A stretch of 42,897 bases of DNA from an uncultured Dorea sp. Its GTDB lineage: Bacteria > Bacillota > Clostridia > Lachnospirales > Lachnospiraceae. Position 1 is the first letter of the stretch, and every line of letters starts with the position of its first letter. Where the stretch lies: the NCBI GenBank assembly GCA_900543415.1, contig UQRE01000022.1:1-42897 (forward strand). The letters are read 5' to 3'. A model generated the notes under the pieces. It had not been told where the DNA came from. It did no database searches and saw only the letters and a list, made by a program, of their open reading frames with translations. This document shows positions 16,607 to 24,971 of the stretch, piece by piece. The position numbers and the translations under genes are program-made.

Positions 16607-17890
16607 ATGAGAAGAGGCAGTATTCTTGGATATGATCTAAATGAAAAAAACTGTCAGATCAGTTATTATGATGAGAAGAAGGATGAACCGGAGACGATGG
16701 AAATCTCTGTAGATCGTTATCAGATTCCTCTGATACTTGGATATGTAAAAGGACGCTGGGTATATGGAACAGAGGCAAGGCATCTGGCAAAGAGAAATCC
16801 GGCGCTTGTGATACCGGATCTTTTCGAGAAGGCGCTCAGGCGCGAGAAGGTCCGCGTAGGAACGAGGGTGCGGGATGCGGTCTGGCTTCTTGCTAAATTT
16901 ATCAGTCTGACATTAGAAGACTTTGAGGATATTCGGTGCATTACATTTTCTACACCGTTTACGAACGTGGATATGTCTAAGATGCTGAAGGGAATCGGCC
17001 ATTATCTGGGACTTGCCAAAGAAGATATCTATGTCCAGGATTATAAGGAAAGCTTCTGCCAGTACATGTTCTATCAGCCCAAAGAATTGTGGCAGTATGA
17101 GTCGGCGCTGTTTTACAGTGACGAAGATGTGATCCGCGCCTATATGCTGCGGAAACTGAACGTAGCCGGTGCGGAAAACGGACAGATGTTTGTCACAGTG
17201 GATGAAGTGGCAAGTGCCGAACGAAGAGAGATGGAAGCAATGTATCCTGTGCTCGGCGAGATGGAGCCTAAGAGTGCAGATGACAATTTTAAAGCATTTA
17301 TTCAGAATATTTTTGAGAAGAAGGTTGTGTCTTCTGTATTCCTGACCGGAGAAGGGTTTGAGAAAAACTGGTATCCGGATTCTTTGCGCGTGCTCTGTAA
17401 TGGGCGACGTGCATTTATCGGCAATAACTTATACAGCAAAGGCGCCTGCTATACATCTATGAGAAAATGCAGAAATTACGATGATGGACCGATCTATCTG
17501 GATGAAAACCGGCTGACACAGCAGATCTCTCTTCGGATGAGAGTGGATGGCAAGGAAGGCTGGTATCCCATTGTGTCATGGGGAACACACTGGTATGAAG
17601 CAGATGACTGCTGGGAGGTTCTTCTGGAAGATACTTCCGATATTGAGATTCATGTCGAGACGCTTGCAGAGGATGAGCTGAGAGTGGAGACAGTTTCCCT
17701 TGAAGGGTTGAAGCCAAGAACAGACTATTCTCTGAGACTTCGCATAGAAGTGATGTTTCTGGATGAGAAGACATGTCATCTTTTGTTCAAAGACGTGGGA
17801 TTTGGAGAGTTTTTCCCGGCGTCTGATTTTCAGGTGGAAAAAGTGATACATTTAGGAGGAAGCAATGGGCAGTTTAATTCTATGTCATAA
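16607..17890 (+). CDS. DUF5716 family protein, divergent Hsp70/actin-like fold
   Basis: A 427-residue cytoplasmic protein. It begins SILGYDLNEKNCQISYY (residues 4-20), which matches the first phosphate-loop strand pair of the Hsp70/actin ATPase fold. VSSVFLTGEGFEKNWYP (about 242-258) matches the adenosine-binding loop, and a GNNLYSKGACY stretch follows as in Hsp70-like proteins. The middle loop expected to carry the second phosphate motif reads ALFYSDEDVIRAYML, without the usual DxGGGT pattern, so nucleotide hydrolysis may be weak or lost. The C-terminal about 130 residues look beta-rich, like a substrate domain. GAGAGG precedes the ATG. The TPR gene starts inside its 3' end. A chaperone-like role with DUF5717 is inferred. 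Confidence 0.82.
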   Translation: MRRGSILGYDLNEKNCQISYYDEKKDEPETMEISVDRYQIPLILGYVKGRWVYGTEARHLAKRNPALVIPDLFEKALRREKVRVGTRVRDAVWLLAKFISLTLEDFEDIRCITFSTPFTNVDMSKMLKGIGHYLGLAKEDIYVQDYKESFCQYMFYQPKELWQYESALFYSDEDVIRAYMLRKLNVAGAENGQMFVTVDEVASAERREMEAMYPVLGEMEPKSADDNFKAFIQNIFEKKVVSSVFLTGEGFEKNWYPDSLRVLCNGRRAFIGNNLYSKGACYTSMRKCRNYDDGPIYLDENRLTQQISLRMRVDGKEGWYPIVSWGTHWYEADDCWEVLLEDTSDIEIHVETLAEDELRVETVSLEGLKPRTDYSLRLRIEVMFLDEKTCHLLFKDVGFGEFFPASDFQVEKVIHLGGSNGQFNSMS

Positions 17891-18638
17891 AAAACGTGCC
17901 AAACAACCCTATATGATTACAAGGGTTCATATCAGAATCTACACGATTGAAGAGCTGTGTTATTATATCTGCAATAACCTCTATCTGATTGATTATACAC
18001 TGATGAACCGTCAGCTGTGTGAGTGGATTCGAGAAGAGCTGCATATGTGGGGGCTGGCGGATCAGCTTTTGGGACAGATGGAAAAAAACTGTACTGCCGA
18101 GCAGTTTGTGCTTACTATTTTGGAAAAGTCGAATGTCTATTCACTGGGTGAGGTCAACAAAGTTCAAAATATGTTGGAGAAGCTTCAGAATCAAAAAGAT
18201 GTGGAGCGTGCAAAACACAAAGCGGACAGTCTGCTTGCAAGCAAAGAGTATGCGCTTGCGGTTCTTGTCTATCAATCAATCGTCAAAAATGAATGGGATG
18301 ATTCGGTAGATAAGAGCTTTTACGGAAAAGTATATGGGTGTCTGGGGACAGCGTACGGACAACAGTTTTTGTATGAAGAGGCAGCCGCTGCATACAAGGA
18401 AGCGTATCGGCTGAGCGAAGACCCGGAGACGCTGAAGGCTTATATGTATTGCGCGTATCGTTCTATGCCGGAAGCAGAGTATGTAAAGATGCTGTCGGGA
18501 AATTCCGTATATCTTAGTATGGATTCTCTTCTGAAAGAAGAATTGAAGCAGGCACGCAGAAGCGTAGATATGGATGTGACGGATGAAAAACTGGAAATAT
18601 GGAAAAAGGAATATCGCAGGATTGACAAGTGCTGCTAG
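17865..18638 (+). CDS. TPR-containing protein, third gene of the DUF5717 operon
   Basis: A 257-residue protein. The N-terminal about 110 residues are predicted mainly helical (YTIEELCYYICNNLYLIDY at about 27-45). The rest carries TPR-like helix pairs (SLLASKEYALAVLVYQSIVK and LGTAYGQQFLYEEAAAAYKE, about 124-185). It lacks a signal peptide and is probably cytoplasmic. Translation is tightly coupled: AGGAGGAAGCA immediately precedes the ATG and the first 26 bases lie within the DUF5716 gene. TPR proteins bind partners, so this is likely the adaptor of the three-protein set. Precise function unknown. Confidence 0.78.
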   Translation: MGSLILCHKKRAKQPYMITRVHIRIYTIEELCYYICNNLYLIDYTLMNRQLCEWIREELHMWGLADQLLGQMEKNCTAEQFVLTILEKSNVYSLGEVNKVQNMLEKLQNQKDVERAKHKADSLLASKEYALAVLVYQSIVKNEWDDSVDKSFYGKVYGCLGTAYGQQFLYEEAAAAYKEAYRLSEDPETLKAYMYCAYRSMPEAEYVKMLSGNSVYLSMDSLLKEELKQARRSVDMDVTDEKLEIWKKEYRRIDKCC

Positions 18639-18742
18639 ATATGATACGATTACATAGCAATTTAGCATGGTAAAGTAATCAATTGATAAAACAACGCAGT
18701 GATATTCTATGCAGATTGCAAAGAGACGAGGAGGATAAGAAT

Positions 18743-19573
18743 ATGAAGAAAAGATTAGCATTATTACTCGCCCTTGCATTGATGGCAGCGACCGTTCTTT
18801 CCGGCTGTGGCGGCAAGGAAGAGAAGAAAGACGAAGGAAAGAGCGAAAGTAAGAAAGAATATACTGCTAAAGAGGCAGGAGATACATTCATCGTAGGATT
18901 CGACCAGGATTTCCCGCCAATGGGATTCGTAGGAGATGACGGAGAGTATACGGGATTCGATCTGGAGCTTGCACAGGAGGTGTGTAACAGACTGGATCTT
19001 AAGTTTGAACCAAAACCGATCGCATGGGATTCCAAGGACGCAGAGTTAAGTTCCGGCGGAATCGACTGTATCTGGAATGGATTTACAATGAACGGAAGAG
19101 AAGATGAGTATACATGGTCGGATGCTTATCTTGATAATAAACAGGTATTTGTTGTGAGAGAAGATTCCGGAATTAATTCGGAAAAAGATCTGGAAGGGAA
19201 AGTAGTAGATGTCCAGACAGATTCTTCCGCACAGGCAGCGCTTGATGACAATCAGGAGCTAGCGGCAACATTCGGCAATCTTGAGGTTGTTCCGGATTAC
19301 AATACAGGCTTTATGAATCTGGAATCCGGCGCTGTAGACGCAGTGGCAATGGATATCGTTGTAGCGTCTTATCAGATTGAGAAGAGAGATGCAGCGTTCA
19401 AGATCTTAGACTATGAGATCGCAGCAGAAGAATATGGTGTCGGTTTTGCCAAAGGAAATGAGGCAGTGCGCGATCAGGTGCAGAAGACATTGGAAGAGAT
19501 GGCAGCTGACGGTACGATGGCAAAGATTTCCGAGAAATGGTTCGGTGAAGATATTACAACAATTGGAAAATAA
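18743..19573 (+). CDS. amino acid ABC transporter, substrate-binding lipoprotein
   Basis: The extracytoplasmic receptor of a polar amino acid importer, 276 residues. The signal peptide ends in lipobox LSGC (about residues 18-21). A lysine/glutamate-rich linker follows, then an SBP_bac_3 domain with VGFDQDFPPMGFVGDDG, GFDLELAQEVCNRL and the hinge motif SGGIDCIWNGFTMNGRED. The aspartate and arginine positions that usually grip the amino acid backbone seem to be present, but the side-chain specificity cannot be read. GAGGAGGATAAGA before 18743 sets the start, as the frame opens earlier at 18683. Permease and ATPase genes follow within 12 and 9 bases. Confidence 0.93.
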   Translation: MKKRLALLLALALMAATVLSGCGGKEEKKDEGKSESKKEYTAKEAGDTFIVGFDQDFPPMGFVGDDGEYTGFDLELAQEVCNRLDLKFEPKPIAWDSKDAELSSGGIDCIWNGFTMNGREDEYTWSDAYLDNKQVFVVREDSGINSEKDLEGKVVDVQTDSSAQAALDDNQELAATFGNLEVVPDYNTGFMNLESGAVDAVAMDIVVASYQIEKRDAAFKILDYEIAAEEYGVGFAKGNEAVRDQVQKTLEEMAADGTMAKISEKWFGEDITTIGK

Positions 19574-19585
19574 GGAGAATTACTT

Positions 19586-20236
19586 ATGACAATTTCGGTC
19601 ATGTTAAGTAAATTGAGCGAGGGTATGGTTGTATCGCTGCTCATATTTGCGGTGACACTTATATTCTCTCTTCCTTTGGGACTTCTTGTTTCCTTTGGAA
19701 GAATGGCGAAGAATCCGGTGATCCGCGCTGTTTTTAAAGTATATATTTCAATTATGCGGGGAACACCGCTGATGCTTCAGCTTATGGTGATTTACTTCGG
19801 ACCTTATTATATTTTCGGTATTCAGAATACACCGACGTGGAAGAATACCGCGGTAGCTGTTGGATTTATTTTAAATTACGCCGCTTACTTTGCGGAGATC
19901 TATCGAGGTGGTATCGAAGCTATACCGAAGGGGCAGTATGAAGCGGCAAGGATTTTAGGGTACAGTAAGTCGCAGACCTTTATGCGGATCATTCTTCCGC
20001 AGGTAGTGAAGACGGTACTCCCGTCTGTGACGAATGAGACGATCACACTGGTCAAAGATACTTCGCTTGCATTTACAATCGGAATTCTGGAGATGTTCAC
20101 AATTGCAAAAGCGCTGGCGGCGTCTCAGGTGACGATGCTCCCGTTTGTGTTCGCAGGAATCTTTTATTATGTATTTAACTTCATCGTGGCATTTCTTATG
20201 GAGTGTCTGGAGAAGAAAATGAATTACTATCGTTAG
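19586..20236 (+). CDS. amino acid ABC transporter permease
   Basis: Inner-membrane channel subunit of 216 residues, of the HisM/GlnP type, with about five membrane helices (first about 14-37). The coupling-loop signature that docks on the ATPase reads EAARILGYSKSQTFMRIILP (about 120-139), preceded by YAAYFAEIYRGGIEAIP. It is the only permease in the operon, so it presumably works as a homodimer. TAAGGAGAA lies 6 bases before the ATG. Confidence 0.94.
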   Translation: MTISVMLSKLSEGMVVSLLIFAVTLIFSLPLGLLVSFGRMAKNPVIRAVFKVYISIMRGTPLMLQLMVIYFGPYYIFGIQNTPTWKNTAVAVGFILNYAAYFAEIYRGGIEAIPKGQYEAARILGYSKSQTFMRIILPQVVKTVLPSVTNETITLVKDTSLAFTIGILEMFTIAKALAASQVTMLPFVFAGIFYYVFNFIVAFLMECLEKKMNYYR

Positions 20237-20245
20237 GGGGATGTC

Positions 20246-20932
20246 ATGAGCTTATTAGAGATAAAACATGTGAAGAAAAGTTTTGGTGACGTCGAAGTGT
20301 TGAAAGATATTTCCCTGACAGTGGAAAAGGGCGAGGTACTTGGCATTATTGGACCGTCCGGTTCCGGTAAATCAACGCTCCTTCGGTGCGCGACCGGTCT
20401 GGAGAAACAGGATGCGGGAGAAATCTTATATGACGGCACATTTGGACTTGTCTTTCAGAACTTTAATCTTTTTCCGCATTTTTCAGTGATGAAAAATATT
20501 ACAGATGCGCCGATACGTGTGCAGAAGAGAGGAAAAGATGAGGTTTATAAGGAGGCAAGGGAACTTCTTAAGAAGATGGGACTTCAGGATAAGGAAAATG
20601 CTTACCCGTTTCAGTTATCAGGTGGTCAGCAGCAGCGTGTGTCTATAGCGAGAGCGCTTGCCATGAAACCGGATATCCTGTTTTTTGACGAGCCTACATC
20701 TGCGTTAGACCCGGAACTTACCGGAGAGATCCTGAAGGTCATCAAAGATCTGGCGGCAGAACATATGACGATGGTGATCGTGACACATGAAATGAATTTT
20801 GCAAGAAATGTGTCTGACCAGATTATTTTTATGGATGGCGGAGTGATTGCGGTACAGGGAACACCGGAAGAGGTGTTTAGCTCCGAACATGCCAGAATGA
20901 AAGAATTTCTGGGGAAATTTCATATTGATTAA
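20246..20932 (+). CDS. amino acid ABC transporter ATP-binding protein, shortened
   Basis: Cytoplasmic ATPase of the importer, GlnQ/HisP type, 228 residues. Walker A GPSGSGKST (about 36-44), Q-loop LVFQNFNLFPH, signature LSGGQQQR, Walker B ILFFDEPTSALD and H-loop VTHE are all present. Between EILYDG and FGLVFQ only one residue remains, where GlnQ-type proteins carry about 15 more (a strand and helix before the Q-loop). The shortening is in frame and spares every catalytic motif. It may be a lineage trait or a deletion. RBS TAGGGGG is 5 bases before the ATG. Confidence 0.93.
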   Translation: MSLLEIKHVKKSFGDVEVLKDISLTVEKGEVLGIIGPSGSGKSTLLRCATGLEKQDAGEILYDGTFGLVFQNFNLFPHFSVMKNITDAPIRVQKRGKDEVYKEARELLKKMGLQDKENAYPFQLSGGQQQRVSIARALAMKPDILFFDEPTSALDPELTGEILKVIKDLAAEHMTMVIVTHEMNFARNVSDQIIFMDGGVIAVQGTPEEVFSSEHARMKEFLGKFHID

Positions 20933-20948
20933 TGATGTTTAGAGGAAG

Positions 20949-20982
20949 AAGCAGAGGGGGAATATTGATTTTCCCTCTGCTT
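20949..20982 (+). terminator. hairpin terminator after the amino acid ABC operon
   Basis: A 10-bp stem, AAGCAGAGGG (20949-20958) with CCCTCTGCTT (20973-20982), loop of 14, followed by only a short T stretch (TTTGTATTAT). Weakish but well placed, 16 bases after the ATPase stop. Confidence 0.65.
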
Positions 20983-21058
20983 TGTATTATACTAAGACAT
21001 GCAAAAACGCACAGTAAACGAAGAAAATCAAGAATAAGTTGAGTAGGAGAATGAGCAA

Positions 21059-22492
21059 ATGACAAACGACAGATATCAAAGCCCGCTTTCTGAGCGATAT
21101 GCAAGTAAGGAGATGCAGTATATCTTTTCGCCGGACAAGAAGTTCCGCACATGGAGAAAACTTTGGATCGCGCTTGCTGAGACTGAGAAGGAACTGGGAC
21201 TTTCCATCACTCAGGAGCAGATTGACGAATTGAAAGAACATGCAGAGGACATTAACTATGAAGTGGCAAAAGAACGCGAGAAGATCGTCCGCCATGACGT
21301 AATGTCTCATGTATATGCTTATGGACAGCAGTGCCCGAAAGCAAAAGGAATTATTCATCTGGGAGCAACCTCCTGTTATGTGGGAGATAATACAGATGTG
21401 ATTCTTATGGCAGAGGCATTAGATCTTGTGAAGACAAAATTGGTTAATGTAATTGCGGAACTTGCAAAATTTGCAGATGAGTACAAAGAACTTCCGACAC
21501 TTGCATTTACTCATTTCCAGCCGGCACAGCCGACAACAGTAGGTAAGAGAGCAACTCTTTGGATGCAGGAGTTCTTCATGGATCTGGAAGATCTGGAGTA
21601 TGTAAGAGAGAGTCTTAAGCTTCTTGGCTCAAAGGGAACAACCGGTACGCAGGCAAGTTTCTTAGAACTCTTTGACGGAGATCAGGAAACAATTGATAAG
21701 ATTGATCCGATGATCGCAGAGAAGATGGGATTCAAAGCATGCTATCCGGTATCCGGACAGACTTATTCAAGAAAAGTAGATACAAGAGTGCTTAATGTGC
21801 TTGCGGGAATTGCAGCCAGTGCACATAAGTTCTCCAATGACATTCGTCTCTTGCAGCATTTGAAAGAGGTGGAGGAGCCATTTGAGAAGACACAGATCGG
21901 CTCTTCTGCAATGGCATATAAGAGAAATCCAATGAGAAGTGAAAGAATTGCGTCTCTGTCTCGTTATGTAATGCTTGACGCGTTAAATCCTGCCATCACA
22001 TCTGCGACACAGTGGTTTGAGAGAACACTGGATGATTCTGCGAATAAGCGCTTGAGCGTACCGGAAGGATTTCTTGCCATCGATGGAATCTTAGATCTGT
22101 GCCTGAATGTTGTAGATGGTCTTGTTGTATATCCGAAGGTGATTGAAAAACGTCTGATGTCCGAGCTTCCGTTTATGGCAACGGAGAATATTATGATGGA
22201 TGCGGTAAAAGCAGGGGGAGACCGTCAGGAGCTCCATGAGAGAATCCGCGAATTGTCTATGGAGGCAGGCCGCAACGTCAAAGAAAAGGGTCTGGACAAT
22301 AACCTTTTGGAACTGATCGCGGCAGATCCGGCATTTGGCTTAAGTCTTGATGAGCTGAAGACGACCATGGATCCGGCGAAGTATGTGGGACGTGCGCCGG
22401 TTCAGGTAAAGGCTTATCTTGATAACGTGATCCGCCCGATGCTGGAGGAAAACAAAGAGATTCTCGGCGTAAAGGCAGAGATCAACGTATAA
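21059..22492 (+). CDS. purB: adenylosuccinate lyase
   Basis: It splits fumarate from SAICAR and from adenylosuccinate, so serves twice in purine synthesis. Its 477 residues are normal for the clostridial/eukaryote-like long form. The fumarase/aspartase superfamily signature SSAMAYKRNPMRSERI lies near residue 281, and HLGATSCYVGDNTD and TFAHFQPAQPTT-like TLAFTHFQPAQPTTV motifs hold active-site residues. A C-terminal ADSL_C-like helical domain follows. GAGTAGGAG precedes the ATG. It is single, flanked by terminators on both sides. Confidence 0.97.
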   Translation: MTNDRYQSPLSERYASKEMQYIFSPDKKFRTWRKLWIALAETEKELGLSITQEQIDELKEHAEDINYEVAKEREKIVRHDVMSHVYAYGQQCPKAKGIIHLGATSCYVGDNTDVILMAEALDLVKTKLVNVIAELAKFADEYKELPTLAFTHFQPAQPTTVGKRATLWMQEFFMDLEDLEYVRESLKLLGSKGTTGTQASFLELFDGDQETIDKIDPMIAEKMGFKACYPVSGQTYSRKVDTRVLNVLAGIAASAHKFSNDIRLLQHLKEVEEPFEKTQIGSSAMAYKRNPMRSERIASLSRYVMLDALNPAITSATQWFERTLDDSANKRLSVPEGFLAIDGILDLCLNVVDGLVVYPKVIEKRLMSELPFMATENIMMDAVKAGGDRQELHERIRELSMEAGRNVKEKGLDNNLLELIAADPAFGLSLDELKTTMDPAKYVGRAPVQVKAYLDNVIRPMLEENKEILGVKAEINV

Positions 22493-22553
22493 AACAATGA
22501 TAAAATATTGGCAATATTGACGAAAATTTGTCAATGTTAAGAAAAAGTTAAGG

Positions 22554-22597
22554 AATAGAAATGGCTGAAAATCAAGGTTTTCAGCCATTTCTATTTA
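22554..22597 (+). terminator. strong hairpin terminator of purB
   Basis: A perfect 18-bp stem, AATAGAAATGGCTGAAAA (22554-22571) and its complement (22578-22595), 6-base loop. The arm ends in T residues but a long T tract is absent. Symmetric, so it could also act on the other strand. Confidence 0.75.
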
Positions 22598-22667
22598 TCG
22601 GCTTTTTTAGATTTAAAACGGAAAATTGTGAAAAGTAGATAAAAATAATCTAAAGAATTTATTAATA

Positions 22668-22696
22668 TTGCGTAAAAATAGTGAAAATGTTATGAT
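22668..22696 (+). promoter_or_regulatory. promoter of the sodium:amino acid symporter gene
   Basis: TTGCGT (22668-22673), a 17-base spacer and TATGAT (22691-22696). Transcription would start near 22703, which excludes the in-frame ATG at 22668 as a start and supports the GTG at 22746. Confidence 0.65.
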
Positions 22697-22745
22697 AGAT
22701 ACAACATATTACATTATTCAAATAATCTATAAAGGAGGGCGTGTT

Positions 22746-24113
22746 GTGGAGACTTTAAACAACATAGTTTTAACAATTCAACACTATCTGGCGGACTACA
22801 TTTTGATCATCGCACTGCTTGGCGGAGGTATCTGGTTTACATTGAGACTGGGTTTCATCCAGGTGCGGGGCTTCGGTGAAGGAATGAGAAGGACCTTCGG
22901 CGGACTGTTCAGCAAGAAGGGAGAGGCAGGAGCAGACGGAATGTCTTCTTTCCAGGCACTGGCAACAGCGATCGCAGCACAGGTTGGAACCGGTAATATC
23001 GCAGGAGCGGCAACAGCGATCGCAATCGGAGGACCGGGAGCGATCTTCTGGATGTGGATTGCGGCATTTTTAGGAATGGCTACCATTTATGCAGAGGCAT
23101 TGATGGCACAGAAATACAAACAAGTGGGAGCAGACGGAGAAGTGACAGGAGGACCTGTATATTATATCCGCGCAGCATTCAAAGGCGGGTTTGGTAAATT
23201 CCTTGCAGGACTTTTTGCAGTTCTGATCATTTTCGCACTTGGCTTCATGGGAAATGCGGTACAGTCCAACTCTATCGCAGCATCTTTCCATACAGCATTC
23301 GGAATTCCACAGCCTGTTATGGGTGTGATCGTAGCAGTGATCTCCCTGTTCGTATTCGTGGGCGGTATGAAACGAATCGCGAAAGTAACAGAGACAATCG
23401 TTCCGATCATGGCAGCTCTTTATATTGTTGGTGCGTTGATCGTAATTTTCTATAACTGGAGAAACATCCCTTACGCATTCCATGCGATTGTTGTAGGTGC
23501 ATTTAACCCATCTGCAATTTCAGGAGGAGCAGTAGGAGCAACGGTAAAACTTGCCCTTACAAAAGGTGTTGCAAGAGGTCTGTTCTCTAATGAGGCAGGT
23601 ATGGGATCTACGCCTCACGCACATGCAGTGGCTAAGGTAAAACATCCGGTAGAGCAGGGCTTCGTAGCTATGACAGGTGTGTTCATTGACACATTTGTAG
23701 TATTGAACCTGACAGCGCTTGTTATCATTACAACAAAATCAATCCCGACAGGTCTTACAGGAGCAGAGTTAAGCCAGTATGCGTTCTCTACTTTATATGG
23801 AAAGGGAGGAGATATTTTCATTGCAATTTGTATGTTCTTCTTCGCTTTCTCCACGATCGTAGGATGGTACTTCTTCGGACAGGCGAATATTAAATACCTG
23901 TTTGGACCAAAAGCGGTGAAGATCTATTCTGTACTCGTATGTATCTGCGTGGTGCTTGGATCACTTGCACAGGTTGACCTTGTATGGAACATGGCAGACT
24001 GCTTCAACTCTATGATGGTAATTCCGAACTTTATCGGACTGATCTTCTTAAGTGGGACGATTAAGAAAGTGCATGATGATTATTTCAAAAACTTCAAAAA
24101 CAAGAGTAAGTAA
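22746..24113 (+). CDS. AGCS-family sodium:alanine/glycine symporter
   Basis: A 455-residue membrane protein that imports alanine or glycine with sodium. Family hallmarks: ATAIAAQVGTGNIAGAATAI with the following GGPGAIFWMW, then LFSNEAGMGSTPHAHA in the middle. About ten hydrophobic helices are visible. GTG at 22746 is preceded by AGGAGGG (22733-22739) at 6-base spacing and by a promoter. It lies directly before the riboswitch-controlled glycine reductase operon, so glycine is the likely physiological substrate. This is an inference from context. It has its own promoter, and no clear terminator separates it from the riboswitch region. Confidence 0.93.
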   Translation: METLNNIVLTIQHYLADYILIIALLGGGIWFTLRLGFIQVRGFGEGMRRTFGGLFSKKGEAGADGMSSFQALATAIAAQVGTGNIAGAATAIAIGGPGAIFWMWIAAFLGMATIYAEALMAQKYKQVGADGEVTGGPVYYIRAAFKGGFGKFLAGLFAVLIIFALGFMGNAVQSNSIAASFHTAFGIPQPVMGVIVAVISLFVFVGGMKRIAKVTETIVPIMAALYIVGALIVIFYNWRNIPYAFHAIVVGAFNPSAISGGAVGATVKLALTKGVARGLFSNEAGMGSTPHAHAVAKVKHPVEQGFVAMTGVFIDTFVVLNLTALVIITTKSIPTGLTGAELSQYAFSTLYGKGGDIFIAICMFFFAFSTIVGWYFFGQANIKYLFGPKAVKIYSVLVCICVVLGSLAQVDLVWNMADCFNSMMVIPNFIGLIFLSGTIKKVHDDYFKNFKNKSK

Positions 24114-24180
24114 TCTTGCATAAAAAGAGGGAAAAGAAATTGTGCATATCAACTAAATCTGTGAGATTGTTTTGAAGATG

Positions 24181-24209
24181 TTGAAAAATATTTCACAATA
24201 AGTTATTAT
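24181..24209 (+). promoter_or_regulatory. promoter of the glycine riboswitch / grd operon
   Basis: TTGAAA (24181-24186), exactly 17 bases, TATTAT (24204-24209). The start would be near 24216, about 40 bases before the aptamer. Confidence 0.7.
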
Positions 24210-24254
24210 AGAAACAGGCAATAAGATTTATTCGAAATGTCTATAAAACTTGAT

Positions 24255-24380
24255 AGCGGGAAGATGTTTCCTAAGAGAGAACCGAAGAGTTGTTCGGTCG
24301 CCGAAGAGGCAAGCGGAGCGTAAAAGTGAGTGTGCGTGATGTGAAACTTTCAGGCAAAAGGACGAGGAAACGGACCGCAT
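24255..24380 (+). ncRNA. glycine riboswitch, single aptamer
   Basis: The conserved glycine-aptamer cores are present: AAGAGAGAACCG, then CGCCGAAGAGGCAAG, then CTTTCAGGCAAAAGGAC. Closing helices can be drawn: GCGG (24256-24259) with CCGC near 24375, and TTTCC with GGAAA inside it. Only one full aptamer is visible, not the common tandem pair. It is followed by a terminator (24445-24490) and then grdX, so it most likely controls transcription of the whole glycine reductase operon in response to glycine. Confidence 0.9.
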
Positions 24381-24444
24381 TCTGAATCTTGTGCTGTATG
24401 ATATGGCTAGATTAACTAGATGTGATTATCAGGGCAAAAGACAG

Positions 24445-24490
24445 AAAGGACGACTTACGCACATGATTGTGTTTAAGACGTCCTTTTTTT
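24445..24490 (+). terminator. intrinsic terminator, expression platform of the glycine riboswitch
   Basis: The left arm starts AAAGGACGACTTACGCACA (24445-24463). It pairs across loop TGAT with TGTGTTTAAGACGTCCTTT (24468-24486), with a few mismatches, and runs into T residues up to 24490. It sits about 65 bases after the aptamer and just before the grdX ribosome site. A segment of the aptamer (24331-24339) can pair with the left arm at 24455-24463, giving a candidate switch. Confidence 0.85.
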
Positions 24491-24513
24491 ATGGCAAAGG
24501 AGAAATGGTACAT

Positions 24514-24900
24514 ATGAATCGGGGAAAGTACATTGTTGTGACCAACAATCCACTGGTATGGGAAAAACTTCATACAACACGTGAGATGATCTATAAGGAG
24601 ACAACTTTTGAAGGTCTGCTTGTAGAACTGCGAGACAGAATTCATCAAGGACATATGCTTTTGACACATCCGTTGTCCGGAAGTGTCAAGCCGAATGAGA
24701 CACCTTACAAATCCGTATTGATTTCCAAAGACAAGGGGGCGGTCAGTGCAGATGGTCTGGCTATTGTTGAAAATGCAATTGCAGCATGTCATAAATTTCA
24801 AGATAGAACGGGAAAATATGAGAAACGCGCTATTGAAGATTTTCAATTGATCGACTGGACGCTGTTAGAGAGCGGATTGGCATCAGCAGATGCAATGTAG
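24514..24900 (+). CDS. grdX: GrdX family protein
   Basis: A 128-residue protein at the head of the glycine reductase operon. It begins with the family-like KYIVVTNNPLVWEK and includes LLTHPLSGSVKPNETPYKS and a C-terminal helical part. GrdX is regularly found in front of grd genes, but its biochemical function is not established. The frame opens far upstream within the riboswitch; the ATG at 24514 follows AAGGAG (24497-24502) by 11 bases. The ATG at 24505 is an alternative but only 2 bases from the site. First gene behind the riboswitch terminator. Confidence 0.85.
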   Translation: MNRGKYIVVTNNPLVWEKLHTTREMIYKETTFEGLLVELRDRIHQGHMLLTHPLSGSVKPNETPYKSVLISKDKGAVSADGLAIVENAIAACHKFQDRTGKYEKRAIEDFQLIDWTLLESGLASADAM

Positions 24901-24971
24901 GTTTTAGAAATGGTTGTAAAAGCGCTTAAGCTTACACAATAAAATGATTCTTTTGAAGGAGGGAACTTAAA

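Noticed and set aside
24409..24452. Possible second glycine aptamer before the terminator
   Set aside because: AGGGCAAAAGACAG resembles the conserved CAGGCAAAAGGAC, but no second CGAAG-GGCAA core or closing helix is present.
24391..24513. N-terminal extension of grdX
   Set aside because: It would be translated from the riboswitch tail and terminator, which is non-coding RNA.
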